A stretch of 64,000 nucleotides of DNA from the NCBI RefSeq assembly GCF_030315685.1, contig NZ_JASXSI010000014.1, positions 62,001 to 126,000 of the forward strand. The letters are read 5' to 3'. The stretch comes from Gordonia sp. ABSL11-1 (lineage in GTDB: Bacteria; Actinomycetota; Actinomycetes; Mycobacteriales; Mycobacteriaceae). The position numbers and the translations under genes were made by a program. The notes below the pieces were generated by a model. That model saw only the letters and a program-made list of their open reading frames with translations, had not been told where the DNA came from and did no database searches. Below, in pieces: positions 24,472 through 33,353 of this stretch; the stretch's first letter is position 1; each line of letters starts with the position of its first letter.

Positions 24472-24513
24472 CATCGGCCGGTGGCGTCCCCAGCGGGACG
24501 TCGCCGGCCGATG
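24472..24513 (+). terminator. 19-bp hairpin after the repeat lipoprotein gene
   Basis: Arms 24472-24490 and 24495-24513 pair over 19 bp with two G-U pairs and a CAGC loop, 12 nt after the lipoprotein stop. No T run follows, as is common in high-GC genomes. Confidence 0.7.
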
Positions 24514-24560
24514 GCATGATTCGCCTCACCACCACTCGCACTGATCAGGAACCCGGAGCG

Positions 24561-25748
24561 ATGACCACACGTTTTCACTTGACTGCCATGCGCCCTCGCG
24601 ATCCGGGGGAACCCGGCCGCACCGCAAGCACTCTCGAACTCTTCTTCGACCTCGTCTTCGTGGTCGCGGTCAGCATCGCGGCCGTCCAACTGCATCACGC
24701 ACTCACCGAGAACCACATCGTCGACGGCCTGACGTCGTACGCGCTGGTGTTCTTCGCGATCTGGTGGGCGTGGATGAACTTCACTTGGTTCGCCACCTCG
24801 TTCGGCACCGACGACTGGCTGTACCGGGTCCTGACCTTCGTCCAGATGGCCGGAGTCCTGGTGCTCGCGGCCGGGATCGAGCCCGCGTACGTCGACCGTG
24901 ACTATGTGGTCGTCGTCGCCGGCTACGTGATCATGCGTATCGCAATGGTCGCGCAGTGGTTGCGGGCCTCACGATCGGCAGGTGAGCAGCGCCGCACGAC
25001 CCAGATCTACGCCGGCGGTATCGCATTCGTCCAGGTGCTCTGGTTGCTGTGGCTGATCATCCCGTCCGGTGCCGCGGCGATCATCGGGTTCATCGTGCTG
25101 GCCGGCGCCGAGCTCGCTGTCCCGGTGGTCGCCGAGCGACAGGGCAACACTCCCTGGCATCCGCACCACATCACCGAGCGCTACGGTTTGTTCACTCTCA
25201 TCTTGTTGGGTGAGAGCCTCCTCGCGTCGTCGAACGCGATCATCGAGGCGTTGCACAGCGATCAGGAACTCGCGCCGCTCATCTCGATCGCAATCCTCAC
25301 CTTCATCGCGACGGCCGCCCTCTGGTGGATCTACTTCTGGCCGCCGCACCATCGGGCGATCGGCTCACTCGCCACATCCCTTCGCTACGGGTATGTCCAC
25401 TACTTCGTCTTCGCTGCGGCGGGAGCATTCTCCGCGGGAATCGAGGTCGAGATCGACGCCCTCACCCATCACAGTGAACTGACCGAGACGCAGGCATCGT
25501 TCACCGTGACCATCCCGATCGCCGTGTTCATCCTCGGGATCTGGTGGATTGCCATCCGCGACAACGCCGATCGCGTCGTCAACATCGTCGTCCCGGCCGG
25601 TGCGCTGCTCGTGCTGCTCGATCCTGTGATCCCCATCCCGTTCGCGCTGACCGCGGTGTTCCTGATCGCGATCGTCGTCGTCCTCGTGGTGCGTCCACCG
25701 CTCCCGGACAGCAACCCGACAACGCCTTTGGATCGCAACGATTTATAG
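24561..25748 (+). CDS. ltrA: Low temperature requirement protein A (LtrA) family membrane protein
   Basis: A 395-residue membrane protein. The LtrA signature at the N-terminus is present (ELFFDLVFVVAVS near residues 27-39), followed by about eleven hydrophobic helices, conserved GDDW-type and HHITERYGLFTLILLGES segments (near residues 197-215), and a last helix pair ending before residue 380. Listeria LtrA was found through a growth defect at low temperature; the molecular function remains unclear. The gene stands alone, with a hairpin upstream and a short gap before an ABC importer operon. Confidence 0.9.
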   Translation: MTTRFHLTAMRPRDPGEPGRTASTLELFFDLVFVVAVSIAAVQLHHALTENHIVDGLTSYALVFFAIWWAWMNFTWFATSFGTDDWLYRVLTFVQMAGVLVLAAGIEPAYVDRDYVVVVAGYVIMRIAMVAQWLRASRSAGEQRRTTQIYAGGIAFVQVLWLLWLIIPSGAAAIIGFIVLAGAELAVPVVAERQGNTPWHPHHITERYGLFTLILLGESLLASSNAIIEALHSDQELAPLISIAILTFIATAALWWIYFWPPHHRAIGSLATSLRYGYVHYFVFAAAGAFSAGIEVEIDALTHHSELTETQASFTVTIPIAVFILGIWWIAIRDNADRVVNIVVPAGALLVLLDPVIPIPFALTAVFLIAIVVVLVVRPPLPDSNPTTPLDRNDL

Positions 25749-25850
25749 CCTCGGGTAGGTGGCCCGCGGTCGTTAGCCTCCCAAACAAGTAGTGGGGGCG
25801 CGGTGCGGCGACAACTCGATCCCCCGTCCTGCCAGGGAAGGGGTGAGGGA

Positions 25851-26861
25851 ATGGTCACACGAACGCTGCCCGCTGCCGCAGCAGTTGCAGCCGAGCCCGG
25901 GCGTCCGCTGGCCGAAGGTTCAGACGACGCACGCCTGCTGACCGCCAGGCTCGTTCGCGCACGACGCCCAGGGCAGTGGGTGATCACGGCGGTCCTGCTC
26001 GTGCTGATGGCCATGCTGATCAACACCCTGGTCACCAATGAGCGATTCCAGTGGCCGGTGGTCGGAAAGTACTTCCTGTCCCGCTCGATCCTCGATGGCT
26101 TGCTCCTGACGCTGTGGCTCACCGCCTCCGTCATGGTGTGCGGCTTCCTCCTCGGGATCGGCCTCGCCGCGATGCGACTGTCTTCCAACAAGATCCTCAG
26201 CTCACTCAGCTTCGGATATGTATGGATTGTCCGATCCGTGCCGCCGCTCGTGCAGATCCTGTTCTGGTATGAACTCGCGTCGCTGTATCCGAAGCTCTCA
26301 CTGGGAATCCCGTTCGGCCCGGAGTTCGTGACGGTCGAGACCGCGCACCTCTTCAGCGGAGTACTCGCGGCGTTCGTCGGCCTCACCATCGACGTGGCGG
26401 CATTCTCGGCCGAGATCGTGCGCGGCGGCATCCTGTCGGTCGACCGAGGTCAGACAGAGGCGGCGGAAGCTCTGGGCCTGAGCAGATTCCGGATCTTCCG
26501 ACGGATCGTCCTCCCGCAGGCGATGCCGGCCATCGTCCCCGCGTCCGGCAACATGCTCATCGGACTGCTGAAGGCGACCTCGATCGTCAGCGTGATCGCG
26601 GTGCAGGATCTGCTCTACTCCGTCCAGCTGATCTACCAGCAGAACTACCGAATCCTGCCCCTCCTCATGGTCGCCACGATCTGGTACATCATCGTGACCA
26701 CCATCCTCTCGGTCGGGCAGTACTTCGTGGAACGGCACTACTCGCGCGGGACCCGCGGTGACCGGCCGGGTGGCTTCCGACGGATCGTGACCGAGAACCT
26801 GACAATCTTCGGCCGGTTGCGCGCCAACCTTCGCGACCTCGACCGGAAGGCACCCGCGTGA
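25851..26861 (+). CDS. Polar amino acid-type ABC transporter permease
   Basis: A 336-residue inner-membrane permease of the His/Glu/Gln-type ABC family. A long polar N-terminus (about 45 residues) is followed by helices from about residue 47 and the transport domain with the EAA loop (RGQTEAAEALGLSRFRIFRRIVLPQAMPA). The ATG at 25851 is chosen because GGGAAGGGG lies eight bases upstream; a GTG at 25803 is possible. The gene overlaps the ATPase by 4 bp (GTGA). It belongs to an operon of permease, ATPase, binding protein and a luciferase-like monooxygenase. Confidence 0.9.
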   Translation: MVTRTLPAAAAVAAEPGRPLAEGSDDARLLTARLVRARRPGQWVITAVLLVLMAMLINTLVTNERFQWPVVGKYFLSRSILDGLLLTLWLTASVMVCGFLLGIGLAAMRLSSNKILSSLSFGYVWIVRSVPPLVQILFWYELASLYPKLSLGIPFGPEFVTVETAHLFSGVLAAFVGLTIDVAAFSAEIVRGGILSVDRGQTEAAEALGLSRFRIFRRIVLPQAMPAIVPASGNMLIGLLKATSIVSVIAVQDLLYSVQLIYQQNYRILPLLMVATIWYIIVTTILSVGQYFVERHYSRGTRGDRPGGFRRIVTENLTIFGRLRANLRDLDRKAPA

Positions 26862-27652
26862 GCCACACCGACGAACCGACGAGCACGAGCGACCGGTGGC
26901 CGCTCGTCCGAATCCGCGGACTGACGAAGCACTTCGGACTGCAGCGGGTGCTCGACGGGATCGACCTCGACGTCGCGGAGGGCGAGGTGACCGCGCTGCT
27001 CGGAGCCTCCGGATCGGGAAAGTCCACGTTGCTGCGCTGCATCAACCATCTGGAGAAGCCCGACGCGGGGTTCGTCGAGGTCGACGGCGACATCATCGGA
27101 TACCGCCGATCCGGCGCAGCGCTGCACGAACTGTCACCGCGCGACATCGCCCGACAACGCACCTCGATCGGAATGGTCTTCCAGCAGTTCAACCTCTTCG
27201 GCCATCTGTCGGTGGTGGACAACGTGATCGAAGGTCCGGTCGCGGCCGGCGTCCCCAAACGCGACGCCGTCGGGACCGCCCGTGAACTGCTCGCCCGCGT
27301 TGGACTCGACGGTCGCGAGAGCTCGTACCCGCGTCAGCTCTCCGGTGGTCAACAACAGCGCGTGGCGATCGCACGCGCCCTCGCCCTGAAGCCGCGCCTC
27401 ATGCTGTTCGACGAACCGACAAGTGCGCTCGACCCCGAACTCGTGGGCGAGGTCCTCGCGGTGATCCGCGATCTCGCCGCCAGCGGGATGACGATGATCG
27501 TGGTCACCCACGAGATCGGCTTCGCGCGTGAGGTCGCCGACACCGCACTGTTTCTCGACGACGGCCGCATCGTCGAATCCGGACCGCCGTCCGAGGCGAT
27601 CGACGCACCGAGAAACGAACGAGCGAAAGCCTTCCTGTCCGCGGTCTTGTGA
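26858..27652 (+). CDS. Polar amino acid-type ABC transporter ATPase
   Basis: A 264-residue ATPase that powers the adjacent importer. Walker A is GASGSGKST (near residues 49-57), the Q-loop FQQFNLF, signature LSGGQQQR, Walker B LMLFDEPTSALD and switch His VVTHEIGFA. The pattern and size are those of GlnQ/HisP-like proteins. It starts with a GTG overlapping the permease stop and ends 37 nt before the binding-protein gene. Confidence 0.93.
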   Translation: MSHTDEPTSTSDRWPLVRIRGLTKHFGLQRVLDGIDLDVAEGEVTALLGASGSGKSTLLRCINHLEKPDAGFVEVDGDIIGYRRSGAALHELSPRDIARQRTSIGMVFQQFNLFGHLSVVDNVIEGPVAAGVPKRDAVGTARELLARVGLDGRESSYPRQLSGGQQQRVAIARALALKPRLMLFDEPTSALDPELVGEVLAVIRDLAASGMTMIVVTHEIGFAREVADTALFLDDGRIVESGPPSEAIDAPRNERAKAFLSAVL

Positions 27653-27689
27653 CCCGACCGTTCAGCCCATCACCCGAGAGGACCCCGTC

Positions 27690-28622
27690 GTGTTCCGACA
27701 CCCCCTGGCGCGACCACTTGCCGTCGCCGCCACGGTCATCACCGTAGTCACCCTGGCCGCGTGTGGCTCGTCCGATGCCACCACCGACGAGGCGACCACC
27801 GCTATCCCGACACAGGACGTCGTGTCCTCGGTGACCGCCGACCCCGCGATCCGCAACGAACTGCCCGCGGAGATCCGCGCAGCCGGCACACTCACCGTCG
27901 GGACGCCGCCTCAGCCGGGGACATCGCAACTGCCCCACGGCGGTAAGGTCGACGGCAAGGACGTCGGTCTCGACGTCGACCTCCGCAACGCGGTGGCCAA
28001 GGTCCTCGGCGTCCGACTGACCGTCGAGAACGGCACGTTCGCGACGATCCTGCCCGGTGTCGAGAACGGCAAGTATCAGGTGGGACAAGCCAACTTCGGC
28101 GCGACCCGGGCACGCGAGCAGGTCGTGGACTTCGCCACCTACCTCAACGACGGCCAGGGCTTCCTCGCCGCCTCCGACGTCGACCTCGACAAGGCCACGT
28201 CGATCACCGACGTGTGCGGCTACACCATCGCCACGACACCCGGGTCGACATTCCAGACGCTGCTGTCCTCCCAGGTCGGCAAGTGCGCGGCAGCCGGTAA
28301 GAAGCCCTGGACCGTCCAGTATTTCGCGGACACTGCGCCGATCTTCCTCGGGCTGGCCAATGGCAAGGTCGACATCTACTTCGGCCCGACGCTGTCGTTG
28401 AAGTACGACGAGAGGCACATCGAGGGCACGAAGTTCCTCGGCCAGATCAGTTCCACGCCGGTCGGTTTCGTGACCGCGAAGGGCTCGCCGCTGGCGCCGG
28501 CGCTGTCCGACGCGGTGAACAAACTGATCGAGACCGGCGACTACGCGAAGATCTTTGCGAAATGGGATGTCCCGGACACCAAGATCGATCGTTCCGTCGT
28601 CAACCCGCCCACCACATTCTGA
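27690..28622 (+). CDS. Amino acid-type ABC transporter solute-binding lipoprotein
   Basis: A 310-residue extracytoplasmic binding protein. A lipoprotein signal ends in TLAAC (Cys near residue 26). The mature domain (about residues 65-300) is a family-3 solute-binding fold with RAAGTLTVGTPP at its start, DVDLRNAVAKVLG, and TRAREQVVDFATYL. The GTG start is preceded by GAGAGGA. The ligand cannot be deduced; because the operon ends in a flavin monooxygenase, an organosulfur, amine or amino-acid-like compound to be oxidised is likely. Confidence 0.9.
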   Translation: MFRHPLARPLAVAATVITVVTLAACGSSDATTDEATTAIPTQDVVSSVTADPAIRNELPAEIRAAGTLTVGTPPQPGTSQLPHGGKVDGKDVGLDVDLRNAVAKVLGVRLTVENGTFATILPGVENGKYQVGQANFGATRAREQVVDFATYLNDGQGFLAASDVDLDKATSITDVCGYTIATTPGSTFQTLLSSQVGKCAAAGKKPWTVQYFADTAPIFLGLANGKVDIYFGPTLSLKYDERHIEGTKFLGQISSTPVGFVTAKGSPLAPALSDAVNKLIETGDYAKIFAKWDVPDTKIDRSVVNPPTTF

Positions 28623-28636
28623 CGGGTCGGGACCCG

Positions 28637-29734
28637 ATGCGATTCATCACGATCACACTGATCACTCACAGCCCGGATCCGACCACCGGACTGCAGAAGA
28701 CCACGGCCGAACGCTTCCACGAAGTCGTCGAGAATGGTGTTCTCGCCGAGGAACTCGGCTTCGACGGATTCGGAGTGGGGGAGCGGCACGAGCGACCATT
28801 CATCTCGTCGTCGCCGCCCGTCGTGCTGAGTCACATCGCCGCGCTCACCGAACACATCCGGCTGTTCACCGCCGTCACGACGTTGTCCCTACTCGATCCG
28901 GTGCGCGCGTATGAGGACTACGCTACGCTCGATCACCTCGCGGGTGGGCGTCTGGAACTTATCGTCGGCAAGGGCAACGGTGCCGCTCAGCGGGAGCTGT
29001 TCCGCGTCAGCCCGGAGGATCAGTGGGAACGCAACGCCGAGTCGTTCGACGTGTTCCGCCGGCTGTGGCACGAGAACCGGATCACCGCCGACACACGATT
29101 TCGTCCGCCGCTGCACGACGCCGAGGTCTGGCCGTTGCCGCTTCAGCAGCCGATCCGGATCTGGCACGGCAGTGCCACCAGCCGTGAGTCGGTCGAGTTG
29201 GCCGCGCGTGTCGGTGATCCGTTGTTCTCGGCGAACGTCACCAACCCGATCGAGCCGTACGCCGATCTCATCCGCCACTACCGCGAGCGCTGGCAGCACC
29301 ACGGGCACGATCCGTCGACGATAGCCGTTGGAGCGGGTACGGCCGGGTTTCATGTCGCAGCACGATCTCAGGATGCTGTCGAGGCCTACCGGCCCGTGTA
29401 CGCGGGGTACCGGGCGTTTCAGGAACGACTCGGGGTGGCGCCGGTGTTCCCGACCCTCGACGACTTCGTGGAACGCTCGTCGGCGTTGATCGGGAGCCCG
29501 GCGCAGATCATCGACAAGGTTCACCGCTACCACGAGCAGTTCGGACACACGGTCATGCACCTGCATGCCGACGCCGGCGGCCTGGACCCGAGCGCGCATC
29601 GGGCGAGCCTCGAACTCTTCCAGTCCGCCGTCGCACCGGCCCTGCGCCGCGACATCCCGGACCCGCCGTGGGGGTGGGGTTCGCCGGAGTCAGGGGCGGA
29701 GTCGGTCGCTGTGGGACGCGCGTCGCAATCGTGA
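28637..29734 (+). CDS. Luciferase-like FMN-dependent monooxygenase
   Basis: A 365-residue TIM-barrel flavin monooxygenase of the bacterial luciferase-like family. The family hallmarks are the early EELGFDGFGVGERH (near residues 39-52), the DPVRAYEDYATLDHLAGGRLELIVGKG stretch as separate conserved blocks, and the substrate-binding C-terminal third (HADAGGLDPSAH). It needs reduced FMN from a reductase encoded elsewhere. It begins 14 nt after the binding-protein stop, so it is cotranscribed with the importer and probably oxidises the imported compound. Confidence 0.88.
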   Translation: MRFITITLITHSPDPTTGLQKTTAERFHEVVENGVLAEELGFDGFGVGERHERPFISSSPPVVLSHIAALTEHIRLFTAVTTLSLLDPVRAYEDYATLDHLAGGRLELIVGKGNGAAQRELFRVSPEDQWERNAESFDVFRRLWHENRITADTRFRPPLHDAEVWPLPLQQPIRIWHGSATSRESVELAARVGDPLFSANVTNPIEPYADLIRHYRERWQHHGHDPSTIAVGAGTAGFHVAARSQDAVEAYRPVYAGYRAFQERLGVAPVFPTLDDFVERSSALIGSPAQIIDKVHRYHEQFGHTVMHLHADAGGLDPSAHRASLELFQSAVAPALRRDIPDPPWGWGSPESGAESVAVGRASQS

Positions 29735-29785
29735 GGTCTCTCTAGGTCGGTCGACTGTCGGCGCCGGCCGGCGCATGGTGAGATG

Positions 29786-30808
29786 TCAGTCCCGGTAGTG
29801 CTCGGCCACTGCAGCGAAAGACTCCTTGGGCTCCCACGGCATGTCGGGGTACGTGTCTCCGCGGCGACCCTCGAGGACTTTGACGATCCCGAGGCTGGCG
29901 AGGTCGAGGTCATCGCGCGGGTCGCCGCCCACACGGTGCGGGTAGTTGTAGAGCGCGAAGAGGAAGACGAAAGTGCTGTCGACGCCCTCGGTGTCGAAGA
30001 TTCCCAGCAGTTCGCGGAGATACGCGGCCTGGCCTGCCTCATCCCGGGTGTAGTGTCCATCCAATCGAATCGGCTGACCGTCGGCGTCGTACTCGACGAT
30101 CTCCATGCTTCTCGGCGCCGACTCGCCGGAGCCGAGCCACGTCGCTGTTCCGAACCCGGTGACGGCCAAGGGCTTTCCTTGAGCGACGAGGCCGCGAACA
30201 CCGTCGCGGAATCGGTCGGCCACTTCGGCTGACCGGATCAGTTCGATCGACAGGAAGTCGAACGGGGTCCAGTCGATCTGCTCGAACTGAATGCACGCGT
30301 AGGTGATCTTGCCGCGGAATCGCTCACGAAGGATGGGCAGCGCTGTCCGGAAGAAGTCGTTGAGACGAGCGCTCACCTCGGCGAATCGAACAGACCGGGC
30401 GTCGGGGACATTCAACAGGTGCTCGAGGCGCTCGGAAGTGCTGTCGCCAGAGACGAACCCGCGGTTCATGATGCTCAGCTCGACGCCGGCGACAAAGATC
30501 ACCTCTGCGCCCGAGGCTCGGATACGCTCGGCGCGGTCGGCGCAGTCGGTGAACAGGTCGATGATCTCGTCGGGAGCGAGCTCCAAGGGATAGGGGGAGA
30601 ACCAGACTTCCAGACCCATCTCGGCGGCACACCGGGCGGCGAACTCGATCCTGTTCGGATCACCCCCAGTGATCTGGATCGCGGTGCAGTGCAGGTCGGC
30701 TCGGATGATGGCGAGTTCGCGTCTGACCACATCGGGATCGAACTGCTCGCGCGATGTCATGCCGTTCCGGACGAATCCGGTGTCGTACGTGATGCCCTTG
30801 CCTCGCAT
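29786..30808 (-). CDS. TIM-barrel glycoside-hydrolase-like protein
   Basis: A 340-residue soluble protein of a conserved actinobacterial family (start MRGKGITYDTGF) that databases have often labelled as abortive-infection or hydrolase-like without evidence I know of. Barrel-type segments are visible: IQITGGDPNRIEFAA, LEVWFSPYPLEL, VIFVAGVELSIMNRGF, and FVFLFALYNYPHR. A Glu in GVELS could be an acid/base residue. Where I would expect a second catalytic Glu (TEFG in relatives as I remember them) this protein has TGFG. It is divergent from a TetR gene with two TTGCG-N4-CGCAA sites between them and is the obvious target of that regulator. Confidence 0.7.
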   Translation of the reverse strand: MRGKGITYDTGFVRNGMTSREQFDPDVVRRELAIIRADLHCTAIQITGGDPNRIEFAARCAAEMGLEVWFSPYPLELAPDEIIDLFTDCADRAERIRASGAEVIFVAGVELSIMNRGFVSGDSTSERLEHLLNVPDARSVRFAEVSARLNDFFRTALPILRERFRGKITYACIQFEQIDWTPFDFLSIELIRSAEVADRFRDGVRGLVAQGKPLAVTGFGTATWLGSGESAPRSMEIVEYDADGQPIRLDGHYTRDEAGQAAYLRELLGIFDTEGVDSTFVFLFALYNYPHRVGGDPRDDLDLASLGIVKVLEGRRGDTYPDMPWEPKESFAAVAEHYRD

Positions 30809-30858
30809 GTCCCATGCCTTTCGACGGTTGGATGACGGACGGGCTCAGCCTAAAGAGA

Positions 30859-30892
30859 AATATTGCGCTTACGCAATATTGCGGCAACGCAA
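30859..30892. promoter_or_regulatory. Tandem overlapping TTGCG-N4-CGCAA operators
   Basis: A 22-bp palindrome (AATATTGCG, CTTA, CGCAATATT) at 30859-30880 is joined to a second TTGCG-GCAA-CGCAA at 30879-30892, centres 16 bp apart. They sit between the divergent TIM-barrel and TetR genes, 22 bp before the proposed TetR start. Confidence 0.85.
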
Positions 30893-30913
30893 AATGTTTG
30901 CCATGATGGTTCG

Positions 30914-31549
30914 GTGACCACGAATCAGGCGGGCTGGCGAGAGAGAAAGAAGCAGGCCACCCGTCGCGCCCTGGGTGAGTCGGCACTACGACTGGCGTGC
31001 GAGCTCGGGCCGGAAAACGTTCGGGCCGAGGACATCGCGGAGGCCGCGGGCGTTTCGCCACGGACATACAACAACTATTTCCCCAGTCGAGAGCACGCGA
31101 TCGTCGCGGGTCTCACCGCCGACCGGGAGGCACGCGTCGCGGCAAGGGTGGCCGTGCGGTCGCCGTCCGTCCGCCTGTTCGATGCGATCGTCGATGCAGT
31201 GGTCGAGATCTACACAGACCCGACCGAGCATCGTCGCGACGCGCTGTTGCTGGTGGCCACGCATCCGGAGCTACGGGAACGATTCGTGAGTTCGACGAGC
31301 GCCATGGAGTACCCGCTCGAGGCCGTCATCGACGATCGCCTGGAGAACCGCGCGGGGGGCACGTCCCGCGTGCTCGCCGCGAGCGTGGCTGCTGCGGTCC
31401 GCATCGCGCTCGACAGGTGGCTGCAACCTGCCGGAGACCCTCCGTCGCCGACCGGTCTGGTCGCAATCTCAGGTGCGCTTTCCGACGGACTCCGTGAATC
31501 ATTGCTTCCCTTGGCCCCCGCACTGGACGCCGCGGAGGGTCTCGTGTGA
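30914..31549 (+). CDS. TetR-family transcriptional regulator
   Basis: A 211-residue TetR regulator. The helix-turn-helix is near residues 10-60 (ATRRALGESALRLACELG, then AGVSPRTYNNYFPSREHAI). The rest is an all-helical ligand domain. The GTG at 30914 is chosen; an upstream ATG at 30863 would put the operators inside the gene. Autoregulation and control of the divergent TIM-barrel gene through the tandem operators are likely. The gene is convergent with the LysR gene, 15 nt apart. Confidence 0.88.
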   Translation: MTTNQAGWRERKKQATRRALGESALRLACELGPENVRAEDIAEAAGVSPRTYNNYFPSREHAIVAGLTADREARVAARVAVRSPSVRLFDAIVDAVVEIYTDPTEHRRDALLLVATHPELRERFVSSTSAMEYPLEAVIDDRLENRAGGTSRVLAASVAAAVRIALDRWLQPAGDPPSPTGLVAISGALSDGLRESLLPLAPALDAAEGLV

Positions 31550-31564
31550 CCAGCCGACCGTCTG

Positions 31565-32461
31565 TCAGGACGGCGATCCGGAGATCAGTGCGGATCGGGT
31601 ATCGGAGTGTGTGTGCGGCAACCACATCGCCTGTACTGGCGCCAACGGTGGGTCGACGAAATCGATGGACTTGACGGCGCCTCCCTGGATGTCGCCGGCC
31701 GGGTCTGTCACGAACGCGCACGCCTGCGGGTAGCGCTGGACCGCGGTGAACGGCGGCGTGCCCTGGATCGGGTTCACGATCAGCGTCGGCTCGAAACCCT
31801 TGCGCCGACAATACGACACGAGGAAATCGGTGTAGAACGATCGTCGCTCCGGTGCCCAAACGACGATCGGGGTGTCGGCGAGATCGTCGGCGGTCACCGA
31901 ATCCTTCGCGGCGAGTGAATGATCGGCGACGACCGCGATGCGCAACTCGTGGTAGGCGAACACCGCCGACGCGAGGTTTGGTGGTGAGTCGACCCCACGA
32001 CGCAACGCCACGTCGATCTCGTTGGCGAACAACAACTCCCGCAGCTGGCCGGGGAAGACTTGCCGTGCGGTGATCGGCTGGTCGGGGTGGGCGGCGATGG
32101 CGGGTGTCAGCAGCCGATAGACCTCCTCGCCGGAGATGGCGGGGGAGTGGCCGACGACGAAGGGTTTGGGTGCACCCTGCGCGACCTCTCGCACGGTGCC
32201 GATCAGCGCGGCGTTGCCTGCGAGCAACGACTTGGCGCCCGCGTACAGGGCGTCTCCCGCCTCGGTGAGATGCAACTTGCGACGACTCCGGTCGAAGATC
32301 GAGACGCCGATGTCGCGTTCGAGCTGGCGGATCGACGCCGACAACGCCTGCTGCGTGAGGAACAGCCGCTGCGCCGCAGCAGACAGCGTGCCCGACTCCA
32401 CCGCCACCACGAACTGATGCAACCGTCGGGTGTCGAGGGTCGATGGGTCCGCGTCGGTCAT
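31565..32461 (-). CDS. LysR-family transcriptional regulator
   Basis: A 298-residue LysR regulator. The N-terminal winged helix (about residues 10-70) shows LHQFVVAVESGTLSAAAQRL and QQALSASIRQLERDIGVSIF; the remainder is a periplasmic-binding-protein-like effector domain. The ATG at 32461 has a GAGGAGAGG ribosome site. The frame is open for another 1.1 kb upstream but that part is antisense to the SDR gene. It is divergent from the SDR gene and should activate it; the 99-bp gap is AT-rich around GCTATCACCATACATAG. Confidence 0.92.
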   Translation of the reverse strand: MTDADPSTLDTRRLHQFVVAVESGTLSAAAQRLFLTQQALSASIRQLERDIGVSIFDRSRRKLHLTEAGDALYAGAKSLLAGNAALIGTVREVAQGAPKPFVVGHSPAISGEEVYRLLTPAIAAHPDQPITARQVFPGQLRELLFANEIDVALRRGVDSPPNLASAVFAYHELRIAVVADHSLAAKDSVTADDLADTPIVVWAPERRSFYTDFLVSYCRRKGFEPTLIVNPIQGTPPFTAVQRYPQACAFVTDPAGDIQGGAVKSIDFVDPPLAPVQAMWLPHTHSDTRSALISGSPS

Positions 32462-32560
32462 GCCTCTCCTCGCAACCACACGTCGATGAACAAACACAAC
32501 TTGTGCTATCACCATACATAGTCGATTGACGTTTGTGAGTAGTGCTCGAAGACTGGAGTC

Positions 32561-33337
32561 ATGACCACGAACGAGCAGACCGCAACCCAGACCCGACTCG
32601 ACGGCAAGGCCGCGCTCGTTGCCGGCGGGGCCAAGAACCTCGGACGACTCGTCAGCCTCGACCTGGCCGGACGTGGCGCCAACGTGTTCGTCCACTACAA
32701 CAGCGACGCCACCAAGTCCGCTGCCGACGACACCGTCGCCGAACTCAAGGACTTCGGCGTCGAAGCCGCCTCCTATCAGGCCGATCTGACCACCGCCGCG
32801 GCGGTGACCGACCTCTTCGACTCCGCTGCGCGGGAGTTCGGCGGGATCGACATCGCGGTGAACACCGTCGGCAAGGTGCTCCGCAAGCCCATCGTGGAGA
32901 CCACCGAGGACGAGTACGACTCGATGTTCGCCATCAACTCCAAGGCCGCCTACTTCTTCATCAAGGAGGCGGGCAAGCATCTCGAGGACGGCGGAACGAT
33001 CATCACCCTCGTCACCAGCTTGCTCGCCGCCTACACCGACGGCTACTCCACCTACGCCGGCGGTAAGAGCCCCGTCGAACACTTCAACCGCGCCGCCTCG
33101 AAGGAGTTCGCTGACCGAGATATCACGGTCAACGCCATCGGACCAGGCCCGATGGACACCCCGTTCTTCTATCCTCAGGAGACCCCGGAGCGGGTCGAGT
33201 TCCACAAGTCGCAAGCCATGGGCAACCGGCTCACGAAGATCGAGGACATCGCGCCGATCGTCACCTTCCTGTGCACCGACGGACGGTGGATCACCGGGCA
33301 GACCCTGCTCGCCAATGGTGGATACACCACCCGCTGA
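32561..33337 (+). CDS. Short-chain dehydrogenase/reductase
   Basis: A 258-residue classical SDR. The cofactor motif is AGGAKNLGR (residues 21-29), a variant of TGxxxGxG; the catalytic residues are Ser153, Tyr165 and Lys169 (YAGGK). Similarity is to 3-oxoacyl reductase-type enzymes. The substrate is unknown. It is controlled most likely by the divergent LysR protein and is followed after 16 nt by a SnoaL-like gene. Confidence 0.92.
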   Translation: MTTNEQTATQTRLDGKAALVAGGAKNLGRLVSLDLAGRGANVFVHYNSDATKSAADDTVAELKDFGVEAASYQADLTTAAAVTDLFDSAAREFGGIDIAVNTVGKVLRKPIVETTEDEYDSMFAINSKAAYFFIKEAGKHLEDGGTIITLVTSLLAAYTDGYSTYAGGKSPVEHFNRAASKEFADRDITVNAIGPGPMDTPFFYPQETPERVEFHKSQAMGNRLTKIEDIAPIVTFLCTDGRWITGQTLLANGGYTTR

Positions 33338-33353
33338 CCGAAAGGACCTCACG

